A stretch of DNA of 27,500 nucleotides from Theodoxus fluviatilis (lineage: Eukaryota; Mollusca; Gastropoda; Cycloneritida; Neritidae): NCBI GenBank assembly GCA_034096865.1, contig JAWQFJ010001790.1, forward strand, positions 75,634-103,133, read 5' to 3'. A program made the position numbers and the translations under genes. Positions 9,094 through 18,765 of this stretch are shown piece after piece. Under the pieces are notes generated by a model. It had not been told where the DNA came from. It was given only the letters and a program-made list of their open reading frames with translations, and searched no databases. Positions within the stretch are counted from its first letter, which is position 1; every line of letters starts with the position of its first letter.

Positions 9094-9218
9094 AGTTTTA
9101 CGGCCTATTGTCATTTATAGGCTATTTAGGGCCATTACATTTCGCGAAATTGCTACATACGGTTAGAGTAATAAGTCAAATCTCGATATCCCTAGTTGTT
9201 TGCTTCTCCCTGTGGGTT
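9094..9218 (+). repeat. Family A dispersed repeat, copy D2
   Basis: It restarts AGTTTTACGGCCTATTG directly after (GAAT)n, keeps GGTTAGAGTAATAAGTCAAA and CCTAGTTGTTTGCTTCTCCC, and loses its end in the G-rich minisatellite. Confidence 0.72.
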
Positions 9219-9535
9219 GGGTGGGAGTGGGAGTGGAGGGTGGGGGTGGGGGTGGGAGTGAGGGGTGGGAGTGGGAGGTGGGGGTGGGAGTGGGGGTGGG
9301 GGGCTGGGAGTGGGGGGTGGGAGTGGGGGTGGGGGTGGGAGTGGGGTGGGAGTGGGGGTGGGAGTGGGGGTGGGAGTGGGGGGTGGGGGTGGAAGGATGG
9401 GGGTGGGGGTGGGAGTGGGGGTGGGGGTGGGAGTGGGGGGGTGAGAGTGGGGGTGGGCGTGGGGGGTGGAGTGGTGGTGGGAGGGGGTGTGGGGTGGGGG
9501 TGGGAGTGAGGAGTGGGGGAGGGGGGTAGGGGTGA
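9219..9535 (+). repeat. G-rich minisatellite (GTGGGA/GTGGGGGT units)
   Basis: This is a run of about 315 bp of GGGAGTGGGGGT-like units, with almost only G, T and A on the + strand. It has dozens of runs of three or more G, an extensive G-quadruplex potential on the + strand. The long Pro/Thr/His frames on the - strand and Gly/Trp/Val frames on the + strand are composition artefacts. Confidence 0.93.
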
Positions 9536-9690
9536 GGTGAGAATGGACCCACCGCGTCTGCCTACGCGATTCATAAGAGGCAAATAAATAGGGACATTGT
9601 GACTTGACTTGCACTTACTCTGGATAGGTTCACCGATTCCGTGATTAATGGCCTCACATAGCCTACAAATGCAGATAGGTCGTAAAACTC
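9536..9690 (-). repeat. Family A dispersed repeat, inverted copy F
   Basis: Reading the - strand: GAGTTTTACGACCTATCTGC, then TAGGCTATGTGAGGCCATTA, then AGAGTAAGTGCAAGTCAAGT, then TTTGCCTCTTATGAATCGCG, then GCGGTGGGTCCATTCTCACC. It is tail to tail with copy D2 across the G-rich tract, and its start abuts a short (ATTC)n repeat. Confidence 0.8.
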
Positions 9691-9719
9691 CATTCATTCC
9701 ATTCCTTTTGACTAATTGA

Positions 9720-9765
9720 TTAGGGAGATGTAGTGGGTCTATTCTTACCCACAACCCACAAAGAA
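9720..9765 (+). repeat. Family A dispersed repeat, 3' fragment H
   Basis: TAGGGAGATGTAGTGGGTCT followed by ATTCTTACCCACAACCCACA matches only the end of the family A unit. Confidence 0.65.
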
Positions 9766-10430
9766 CCCCATGCAACTAGAGTGATTGCAATCTCTGATGC
9801 CGAGTGGAATATTTCTTATGCACTTTAGCCGCCAACTAGTTTTGATGTTTCGATATATCGAATACTATTGCGCATCACTTGTTTCAACTCGTGCCATCTT
9901 AATAACCACTGAACAAAAGAACAATCTGGAAACATATTTTGTGGGTCTTTCCCTTCTAAGAGTTCATGGAGCTACGATCTGCTCCACGTGTTGCACGTGG
10001 AGCAGGAGGCTGCGTGGTTAGTCTGCCTAGAGGAAGCATGCTTTTCTCGTGAGTGTTGTCAAGTCTGTCACGTGTAATGATGTTTTAACCTCATCTTATC
10101 TTATTGTAAACTTCACATCCATTTGCGCCTTTTGTCATTTGGAGACATTGTGACTGTTTGGTATTGTGAAACGAAAATAAGAATTTGTTATAATGATATC
10201 CTGAGAAAAAATCGCCAGGTTTGATGTGTTAATTTCAAATGGCATCAAACAGATTGAAATATTTAGGAAACGTTAATGATATTTGCAATACTTGACTGCT
10301 TCAATATTCTTTTGAGGTTTTTAAAACTGATAATCATTAAACAAAGAACCGTTCATACGCAAGACTGAAGAAATGTATTAAACAAGTATTTCACTTAATT
10401 CTACAGAATACTGTCAACTCTATATCAATT
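9766..10430. other. No gene recognised
   Basis: AT-rich sequence. A small imperfect inverted repeat, GCTCCACGTG...CACGTGGAGC, lies at about 9980-10005 and could form a hairpin. No reading frame is supported. Confidence 0.4.
9980..10005. repeat. Perfect inverted repeat (hairpin)
   Basis: GCTCCACGTG and its exact complement CACGTGGAGC are separated by only a few bases (TTG). The arms contain the E-box CACGTG twice. A function is not shown. Confidence 0.6.
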
Positions 10431-10441
10431 AAAACATATGT

Positions 10442-10632
10442 TTGTTGTTGGCATCCGTCAGTCTCGTGAGACTATGGGGGTGTGCGCCAGGTTTGGTCAG
10501 TCCGGGGTTGAGAGGCAGCGTACTCTGTGGCTGTAGAGCCCGATCCTTGAGCCGCATGCTCTGTTGCACTTGTCGCAAGTGAAGTCTTGGCGTGGCTCTG
10601 TGGATGCCGACGCTATCCTCTGTCGTCTGAAA
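10442..10632 (-). mobile_element. LINE-E: short 3' fragment with exact target-site duplication
   Basis: The - strand encodes the C-terminal end of a LINE polyprotein, then a short 3' untranslated part with the perfect hairpin GTCTCACGAGAC and an end GATGCCAACAACAA, an AAC-type tail. The 11-bp sequence AAAACATATGT occurs at both ends (10431-10441 and 10633-10643), the signature of target-primed insertion. Only 191 bp arrived, so the copy was dead on arrival. The exact duplication suggests it is relatively young. Confidence 0.87.
10497..10632 (-). pseudogene. LINE-E C-terminal zinc-finger fragment
   Basis: The frame reads RRQRIASASTEPRQ, then FTCDKCNRACGSRIGLYSH, then RVRCLSTPD and a stop at 10497-10499. 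It is the C-x2-C...H-x4-C finger with SRIGLxSH that closes many LINE ORF2 proteins. The frame is open to its stop, but the rest of the gene is absent. It is too short to have been listed as a long open frame. Confidence 0.82.
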
Positions 10633-10643
10633 AAAACATATGT

Positions 10644-11273
10644 ATATACTTTATTTCACTGTAGTCTAAACGAAATCATCGCAGCGGCCAGAGTTACATT
10701 CAAATAACAGCAGAGATCCCAACATTTTCATTCATGACTGAAACTAAAGCGGACGGTAGGACAAAACGCCAACATCAGCCACTGCTATATCCCTTACACC
10801 ACACACTGCCACTACCTATATAGCTAAACATTCATCGTCGCCAAAAGTTGCTAAATCATCATTACACAGCCATTCCCTCCATCTCAACGCAAAAACTCTT
10901 TTTTCACCATCACTTCCTCAGCACCTCTCCAGTGCAAAGACAGTTTTTACCACTACTCACGCCAGTTGATGTTAGTGAGTGCAAATGGGGCTCTGTCTGG
11001 TTCCAGGTTGGCCTGAACCGGTTTGCATCAATAAGTGCTCGTATTTCTTCCAGGGGATGTTTTTGAAAGCCTCTGAGATGTGTGGAAGGCAGTCCAGTGC
11101 GGGTACGTGAACAAGGTTGAACTGCACAGAGGGCCTAGTTGTGTCTGGCCACCGACAGAACCGTCAAAAGCAGAAATAAGTGTTAAGAAATTCAGGAGGG
11201 TGACACAGCACTGAAGACCAATCAGGAAGACCGAGTGATAGACGTGCACTGGGAAATCTCGACAAGGAAGTAT
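10644..11273. other. No gene recognised
   Basis: CA-rich unique sequence. Small open frames of 72-73 codons are on both strands near 10848-11249, without recognisable features. Confidence 0.4.
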
Positions 11274-11635
11274 TAGCCTTTTATTTGCTTCCAGTCCAAG
11301 GTTTGTGCCTATGTCATAGGGCTATCTCTGCGTCTGAACGTTGTTCTCACCCAGCAGAGTCGCAGAGGTCAAGAAACAGTAGCTATAAACATCTGAATCA
11401 TGTTTTCTTGTCACCGCATTTTCTCGTCGGTTCAGAGCTTCCGTCTAAAGTAGGTAGGAACGTATAACGGACGTAGTGTTCTGAAGTCCCAGAGGTCAGC
11501 CTTTTCTCTTGTCTGCAGTCCAGATTTTTGCCTCATGAAACTGTAGCTCTATACATCTGAATCATGTCTTCTTGTCACCGCTCTTTCCTGTTCTTGGATA
11601 AGAGCTTCCATCTAAAGTCGTGTGAAGATGTAGAA
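11274..11635 (+). repeat. Family B tandem repeat, left block
   Basis: Two clear units and one diverged unit. Diagnostic strings are CAGTCCAGATTTTTGCCTCA, then ACATCTGAATCATGTTTTCT, then TTCAGAGCTTCCGTCTAAAG, then GGACGTAGTGTTCTGAAGTC. No frame stays open across units, so it is treated as a non-coding tandem repeat. Confidence 0.75.
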
Positions 11636-12404
11636 AAAAAGGCCGGTGTTTAGGTTCGAGCGGTGAGGGTGCTCGAGGCTTGCTTGTAGACGGGCGCAGG
11701 TATGAGACAAATCATAGCTGCTTTCCACAACTTTATTAACTGATGGTAACAGGAGCTCCTTGCTGGTCCGAGGCCTGATAAAAATGGCCTGGACCAATCC
11801 AAGACCGTGGTGGCAGTGGTCTCTCTAGGCCATGGTGGCAGTGATCTCTCTCGTCTCGTGTGCCGTTCCCCCTTAACAAGGGAATGCACGGACCTCACAG
11901 GAGCCAGGGTGTGGATTAATTCCCAGATCCTAAACCTGGTTCCTGGGTTTGTGCTTCTTTTTGGCAGAAAGGAGAGATTACTTAATTTAACTCACTTTGA
12001 AATTACTTTTTACAAATGTTGCCTCATTCAGCATAACACAGTCTATTGAATGAATCGTATGCCGTTGAAAGTAGCTGTCTTACTTGAGGGAAAACATCAA
12101 ATTTATAGTCAAAATGTTACAATTTGGATGCCAGAGTGGAGGAACGGTTCACTAGCCAGGGGTCACGCAAATTTAACAAGTGACTGACAGGGCAGCTGCA
12201 TCGACAATCAGACCACAGCAGAGGAGGGGTCCCAGAGCGGTCAGCTGGTCAGCTTGCCTTACACAAAGCATGGGGAAGGGGGGTTGGAGAGAGGTCTGAC
12301 ACACAGAGAGATCTGACACACATGAAGAGACAGAAGCATGGATAACTGAATAGAGGATGAACACAGTAGATGAACAATACATTTGGTGATGTGTGCACCC
12401 TATC
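11636..12404. other. Spacer between family B blocks
   Basis: It contains a two-copy 25-bp repeat (GGTGGCAGTGGTCTCTCT at about 11809 and GGTGGCAGTGATCTCTCT at about 11834). It also has an imperfect hairpin at 11860-11892 (GTGC..TTCCC...GGGAA.GCAC). No gene is recognised. Confidence 0.45.
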
Positions 12405-12890
12405 ACAGTAGGTAGGAACATGTAACAGACGAAGTGTTCTGAAGTCGCAGAGGTCAGCCTTTGCAACTGAAATTCCTTTCGTCTGCACTCCAGATTTTTG
12501 CCTCAAGAAACTGTAGCTATATACATCTGAATCATGTTTTCTTGTCACCGCATTTTCTCGTCGGTTCAGAGCTTCCGTCTAAAGTAGGTAGGAACATGTA
12601 ACGGACGTAGTGTTCTGAAGTTTCATGCTTATCTTGACAAGTTTGATTCCTGACATGGAAATTATTCAGAAAGGAGAACATGCAGCCAAAACCTTTGCCA
12701 CCAAAAAACTTCAACTTTTAACATCTGAATCTTTTTATTTTGCGCCGCTTTGTCTTGTGGTCGGTTGAGATTTTCCAAGTTATGTAGGAACATGAATGGA
12801 GGCATTTGTCTGAAGTCCTTTGCTTGAAAAGTTTGACTCACGACACGGAAGTGTACGAAAAATGAAAGAACAAATACTCTCGGCATCATT
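12405..12890 (+). repeat. Family B tandem repeat, right block
   Basis: Positions 12407-12580 are nearly the same as 11445-11600. The string CTGAAGT closes units at 12439, 12615 and 12810, giving periods of 176 and 195. The two right-hand units have diverged: ACATCTGAATCTTTTTATTT replaces ACATCTGAATCATGTTTTCT, and TTGACAAGTTTGATTCCTGA matches TTGAAAAGTTTGACTCACGA. It resembles an old local satellite. Confidence 0.75.
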
Positions 12891-13154
12891 CTTCTCTCCT
12901 TTGTGGTCATCTGCAATCTGTATTTCCTCTGCCCTGAGACTTAAGGACTGTTTGTCCAAACATCCATAGCTCAGATGCAAAAACCATCTCCACTTCCTCC
13001 ATAATCCGCACTCTGTATGCTCGGCTGCCACGAATAAGGCGTGCATATCATCTGCAAGGCAAGTGACTCCAGATTTCCTACTCCTCGTCCTCCTCATTTC
13101 GCAATTATCCACCTCATCTCATTTGCATACGCGGCGTCCCCAGCCTCGCTTTCG

Positions 13155-13395
13155 CGTGTGACGTCCTCTCGTGCCTGGACAGGCCAGCACTTTCTGTCCC
13201 GGCATTCTGAGGTCGCGGCCAGGGACTCCTCCGAGTAATTACCCATAATGCTAGAGTCAAGATGGCCCTCCGGGATGTGGAAGTGACGCCAGGACCACGG
13301 TACGAGTTTAAGGGGCTGCCCACCAATTTCCAGGCATTGTTGCCTTGACGACAGCTTTTCCACCATGTGATTGTCTCTCCTGACCAATGACTGGG
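13155..13395. promoter_or_regulatory. Possible promoter-like motif cluster
   Basis: Within 240 bp lie TGACGTCC (13159, CRE-like), CAAGATGGCC (13258, YY1-like), GGAAGTGACGCC (13279, ETS plus CRE half-site) and ACCAATGA (13383, CCAAT box). The segment is richer in GC and CpG than its surroundings. No first exon is recognised beside it. Such motifs arise by chance, so this is only a candidate. Confidence 0.22.
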
Positions 13396-13574
13396 GCTGT
13401 CGAGGGACAGGTTAGAATCTGAGCTCTGTCTCAGTGTCTGATCTTGAGTGGACGAGTAAAAAAAATCTACATAGAGTTGATGGTGTCGTTTGTACGTGCA
13501 GTAAAATATAGTACTTTAGAATTTTGAAAGAAACTTAAAATTAGGATCACAGCAGCTACTTTCTTGCATTTACA

Positions 13575-13770
13575 GTAATTGTGATGGTCGTCGACATTGT
13601 CGTGGTGATGACAAAGATTCCGGAGGTGTAAGTGGTTGTGTGTGGTGGTGGTCGCGATGGCCGTGGTAGTGACAGGGATCGCGGAGGTTCAAGTGGTCGT
13701 GTGTGGTGGTGGTCGCGATGGTCGTGATGGTGACAGCGACCATGGAGATGCAAGTGGTCGTGTGCTGCTG
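13575..13770 (+). repeat. 61-bp minisatellite, about three units
   Basis: AAGTGGTTGTGTG or AAGTGGTCGTGTG occurs at 13630, 13691 and 13752, an exact spacing of 61 bp, with GGTGGTGGTCGCGATGG in the first two full units. The open frames through it (Val/Gly-rich +, His/Pro-rich -) reflect the repeat. Confidence 0.8.
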
Positions 13771-15059
13771 TCCACGTTGGAGGCACTATTGCAATTGTTG
13801 CTGCATTATTGCTGTCGCTGCTGCTGCTGCTCTTGCCGCTCAGGGATACCGTTTCCCTTCAAACAATCGTGGACATCGATCGAGACTTCTTGTCCAGCCA
13901 GACTCAAGATATAGACCAGGAAGGACCCATTTTAAGATTTACAGGCAGACCCTTAACTCCGGCAGAATACGCCCCCGGCACCCCAACAAACTAATGAATC
14001 ACACGAAGCAATTTTGTTCCAGCAGTCCTGGCGCACCTCCCAGAAAAACACGAGCCCTGGAGGAAAGTTGCCAGTTCATCATCCCAGAACAGCGACCTTG
14101 AAGCCTCACCAAGACGGGGAAATCGTCGTTGCAAGAGTCCCCTTCTCTCCAGTCCTAATGAAAAAGCACTTGGAGGCCTTCCTCAAAGACAGTCCACCTT
14201 TGACGAGAGTTTTGTATGTGACTGTTATAGGGGTTTTTCGCGTGCGTGTTGTATAGTTCGACTGTTCTTTTGGTTCAAGACGTCGTTTGCTGCTGAATTG
14301 TGACTTTTTGTCACTGAAACCCTCAGAAAATAGGGGTGCAATTGTAGATTTTTTTGCTGATAAAGAACAGTAGAAACCGAAACTAATCAAAAATGAAAAA
14401 AACTTAATGATCTCTGCAAAAGAATCGAAATCGAGCCATTAACATACTGTGAGTCTTTGCTTGTTATCCATGTACCAGAAAGTACTGCTTTACTGAGGAG
14501 GACATTGGGTGGGAAAAGAGAACAACACAAGGAGCAATAGGGAAATGAAATTTCAATCTCTTTTGTGGTTATTTTGCAAAGTAATTCGTGAGGGTTTTTT
14601 TAAATCCTTTCGGAAAGTAGCTTTTTGGAATATCCTGACACAAACCAAAACTATTTCTGCGCACATATATTGTGGGTCCGGGGCATTGTTTCTTTATTTT
14701 ACAATTGATGTCTTTACCCCCACAAAGGTCTTTTTTGCTTTTTTTCCTCCTTGGTTTCTTTGTGATCTATATTTCCATAAATTCTCCTATCATTGTTGAT
14801 TGAAAGAGTGTTCCCTTCATCTTTTTCTGCAAATACACTTTCCTTTGTTCAAATTGTTTTGGGAATGGACCACTTTTCGGTTTTGTCAGTCAATATCGAA
14901 CTTTTGAGGCTCGTCTGCATAGCTTCCTACCCATAATTACGACTACGCTTATTTTTGTAAATGTAAGCTACACGCATCTTTGACTCAGGGTACCTATGCA
15001 ACAAGAGCACTGCTTTAAATGTGCAGTGGGTAGGTCTTTCTTCATAGTGTCACTTAGCA
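13771..15059. other. No gene recognised
   Basis: It begins with a short CTG-rich run (13798-13838). The rest is unique, T-rich in the right half. Open frames are at most 132 codons, without recognisable domains. Confidence 0.4.
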
Positions 15060-15116
15060 TTCTCTCTCTCTCACTCTCTCTCTCTCTCTCACTCTCTCTC
15101 TCTCACTCTCTCTCTC

Positions 15117-15147
<31 letters not shown>
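15060..15147 (+). repeat. (TC)n microsatellite
   Basis: About 44 TC units with several TCAC interruptions. No LINE-A tail is attached. Confidence 0.93.
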
Positions 15148-15152
<5 letters not shown>

Positions 15153-17640
15153 TCTGTCTTCCTGGCCGAGACTCGTCTCTTTCTTCTGACGGTTTTTCCT
15201 CTTTTCTGGACTGTGTCCATTCCAGACTTCTTCCGTTTCCGCCTCAGGCCCTGGTTCGTCTGTGAGAGTCTGCATGCCATGAGGTCAATAAGCAGGGAAG
15301 CTCTGAGTAGTGTTCCGGACCTCGGGTCGCCTTCTTCCTCTCCTTCTTCCTTCATCTGCCTGTACTCCCTGGATCTCCCTCATTGGTCTCCCAGGCACTG
15401 AACGGGCGAGCAGGAGCGGGCATGCTGAAGAGGCAGCCCATTCCGCTAGGGTGGCTCGCAGTTCGAGCAGGAAATGTTGGATAAACAGGACCACTCGAGC
15501 AGACGGAACGTTCAGAGCTCTTCACAGAGGATCCTCTTCTGCCAATGATGTTGATATAATTCGCCTGATTATGGTAATGCAAACATCGTGGCAGAATTCG
15601 TTGCCCGGAACGAAAAGAGAAGAGAGGGTAAGGGGGAGAAGAAGAGAAGGGTTGGGATGGAATCGGGATTGCAGGCAATGCAAAGGTCAGAGATGGGCAA
15701 GAGGGGGGAGAGGGGTGGGGGTAGGGATGTGGGCGGATATAGGGTCGAGGATATGGGTGTGGGCAGCGATCGAGTTAGGGAGTGCGGGTTTGTGTGCATG
15801 TGGGCGTTAATGAGAAGCTTATAAATGAATGATACCGAAATGGCAGTGCTGAAGTGCGAACAGAAGTGAGAAGTATGTGCATATCTAGCATGACAACGAG
15901 ATCTGCTTGAAATTAAATGGGAGATGAGTTGATGTGGTGGAGATGGAGATAATGGTGACAATGGCACAGAGCTGAGAGAGGGGTGGGGGGTGAGATGGGG
16001 TGAGCGGGAGAACTGTGCAAATGATCGAGGACTGGACTCGTCCCTTGCCTCTCGTTGTTGGGAACAAATAGGCGGCAGGATGCGATAACCGTCATGGAGC
16101 ACTTCTTTCCCAGCCGCACCTTTCCACGGGGAACGCGTGCTGCATTTTGCAGATGTTTGTCTTCCTCTCCAGGGACGCCATCCAGATCTGCTATCGCGGG
16201 GACGAGGTTTCCGTGCCAGCATAAATCAAGCGATGTTCATCGAATGGCTCGCATGTGACGTCTCAGGCAGCTAGGAATCGGTTGATTTTTCTTATCATAG
16301 AGCTCCGAGGCGATGAAAAATAAACGGACCTCCATTGATGTGACGATTCATCCAGACCAATGATCTATAATGTGCCACACGAGATAGTCCTTTTGGAGAT
16401 GCCATCTTCCTCCAGCGCTAATGTGGCAAGTTATGAAGAATATTTCTATTCCCGAGCGAGATCGGATGTCTTGCGCATCATCAGTGCCACTCCAAGAACC
16501 TCCGAGTGCCACTTCCGGCAGGCGCGCCCAGTTAAAGTGGAGAAGAACATATGGGTTTAAGCTTAGTTCCTCTGTTTAGAAGCAACATATTTTCCTTCCT
16601 TCCCGGCCCCTGTTTGACAACTTAATGAAACACCGTTAAAGCTAATTCATGTTTACTTTTTCAGAGTCTATTTCTACGTGGGTACGATGAAGTGGACTAT
16701 TGCAAAGAGTAAAGAAGAATGATCCAAGGCTTAGATTTGGGTGCTGAATCACTGCATAAAACCAATACCTTTCCATTGATTAACAGCCCTGTCATCTCAT
16801 GCTGCAATGATATTACCGCAACATCTCATCTACCGTGAAAAGAAAACTGAGTAAAGTATGGTCTTACATATGCATGTATGTAAAGGCAATGAACGCCTTC
16901 TTGATCCCTCGAAAGGAATAAGCGATGAACATTTTGTCAAACTTTTTAACGGAAAAACTTACCTTCTAATTTTCATTATTCCCAAGACTATTCTACCTAT
17001 GAATCCATAGCAGTAGTGACACATGAAAGAAAAGCAGAGGAAGGGTTATGTCCGAAAACGTTTTATCCTTCAGCAAACCAGTACTTTCTGCACCTCTGCG
17101 GGATCCTGGTGCACATCATTGTTTTGCCTAGATGGCGCCGCGTGGGTGTCAAGTGCCTGTCTGGTTCACAGTCGAGTGTCTGACCAGTATCACCGAAGTA
17201 TGTACTCTTCGTCTGGGTTATTTTGGATTTATTTTCAATTATTCTGTTTTTAGATTTTGTGTATTTTGCCAACACTGAGTGGAACTCGCTTTAATGCAGA
17301 CAAACAAGTTCGCGCGACTTCGGTACAGCCGATGTGAGCTTCTCCATATTCTACCAAGAAGTAGGACTAACAGCTAACGCCGAAGCGTACACGAGGAGGA
17401 TCTTCCTGCCTTCATTTCCAGTAACTGTGGAGTAAAACGGCGCTGCATTGTCAGAAAAAGAGAGAAAGAGGCGGGCTACGCCAACGCTTGAAACACCGTA
17501 AGTTCAGATTTCCTCTCCCTTCGTTCCCGCTAACCAGTGTCTGTTCGTTTCGGAATAAGACTGACGAACTCTCTTATTTGACAACAACTAAGAACGTCTA
17601 CAAACATTCCCGTTGTTGTTTTGTCACCAAAACTGACTTT
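15148..17640. other. No gene recognised
   Basis: This 2.5-kb stretch holds a purine/G-rich part at 15610-15800 and otherwise unique sequence. The longest open frame (217 codons, -, 15569-16222) is Ser/Pro-rich and comes from that biased composition. I recognise no exon, RNA gene or transposon. Confidence 0.4.
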
Positions 17641-17646
17641 CGTGAC

Positions 17647-17840
17647 TTATGCCTCTTGATTCCTTAAGGAACATAGGGCCGCAACAACACTCCTCCAACG
17701 CACACGGTTCTGACAGGTCCTCTTCAGCTCCGCCCATGTCATTCTGGTGGCCTTTACTTCAGCGTCGACACTCCTACGCCAAGTCTGTTTTGGTCGACCC
17801 ACTTTGTGCTTTCCTTGTGGGTTCCAGTCCAAAGCCTGCC
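17647..17840 (-). pseudogene. LINE-B C-terminal fragment
   Basis: The frame reads RQALDWNPQGKHKVGRPKQ, then TWRRSVDAEVKA, then TWAELKRTCQNRVRWRSV, then VAALCSLRNQEA and a stop at 17647-17649. The GKxKxGRPKxTWRR...W...RVRWRSxVxALC pattern is the typical C-terminal end of a widespread animal LINE type. The frame is open across about 64 codons. The rest of the element upstream is missing and is replaced by LINE-C in the opposite orientation. Confidence 0.82.
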
Positions 17841-17865
17841 TGTCACCAAAACATGTCTCGATAAA

Positions 17866-18765
17866 TCTGTGGACTATAGCTCTGTCAACGTGCCCGGCTT
17901 CGTGCTACCTCGGGGTGATGGAGACGAACGATCCCGAAAACAGGGGGGTGGCGGTGTTTGTGCTTACATCAACCTAAGATGCTGCTCAAACACGTCAGTT
18001 GTTGCAACGTTGTGTGATACGAATGTTGAATTGTTGAGCATTTCGTGTGGACTTCACTGTTTGCCCAGGGAACTGAGCAGCGTACTTTTCATAGTTGTGT
18101 ACGTAACACCTGATGCTGATGCCAAGATTGCTGCTTTGAAAATCTACGCGGGAGCCATCAAATTAAAATAATAATTATCCTGACTACGCTACTAGAAAAT
18201 ACGAAACTCTAGATGGTGTGAATTGCAATGGTTGGAATGCATATGTTGCTCACGCGAAACCACCATTCGGTCACTCCGATCACTCTTCATTCCAGCTGAT
18301 TCCGAAGTACAAACAAAAACTTAAAAGGAAGAAGCCAATCGTGAAGACACGTGTGAAAGTCACTGAGGACTCAATCAACGCCTTGAGGCGATGTTTAGCC
18401 TGTACGGACTGGGCTGTGTTCCAGGATTAGTGTGGCAACATTGACGAACTTTACGAAAACAGTCACGGACTACATCCACTTCTGCAACGATCTCTGCATT
18501 GAGCGCCACACCACAATTATCTATCCCAACTCCAAACCGTGGATTTACAAAGAGCTGAAAACAATATTCAAGGAGAACCATAGCCTCCAACAAAGGGAAA
18601 GGGGGAAGAATTAAAATCAGTACAGATACAAATAGACTGCCTTGTCAGGAAAGCAAAACGAAACAAACTAAGGGAGACAGCTCGAAGAGAATTTCAGAAA
18701 TGGAAACATACGGGAAGCACGCACAGGTGCAAAACATCTGAGAGAAACTTCTGCCTCGTTCACTA
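17866..18765 (+). pseudogene. LINE-C endonuclease-to-linker fragment
   Basis: The frame begins SVDYSSVNVPGFVL, followed by GGGGVCAYIN, VELLSISCGLHCLPRELSSV and VVYVTPDADA, the middle of an APE-type LINE endonuclease. The part that should contain the GDFN motif is deleted near 18165. After frameshifts it reads TRKYETLD, NAYVAHAKPPFGHSDHSSF (SDH catalytic motif) and LIPKYKQKLKRKKP. Then come CLACTDWAVFQD, a stop, CGNIDEL, a frameshift, TVTDYIHFCNDLCIE and YPNSKPWIYKELK. A further frameshift gives RKAKRNKLRETARREFQKW, the linker before the reverse transcriptase. The RT itself is absent. The family resembles CR1/L2-group elements; this assignment is from memory of the motif order. Confidence 0.82.

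Noticed and set aside
5219..9765. CRISPR array
   Set aside because: The repeats are long, diverged and inverted, there are no uniform spacers, and the sequence is eukaryotic.
9108..9775. Gly/Trp-rich (+) and Pro/Thr/His-rich (-) frames
   Set aside because: They come from the G-rich minisatellite and family A antisense.
13556..13994. Possible small secreted peptide near 13809-13994 (Leu-rich start) and His-rich - frame
   Set aside because: The apparent start is not ATG, the Leu run is a CTG repeat, and the rest has no known feature.
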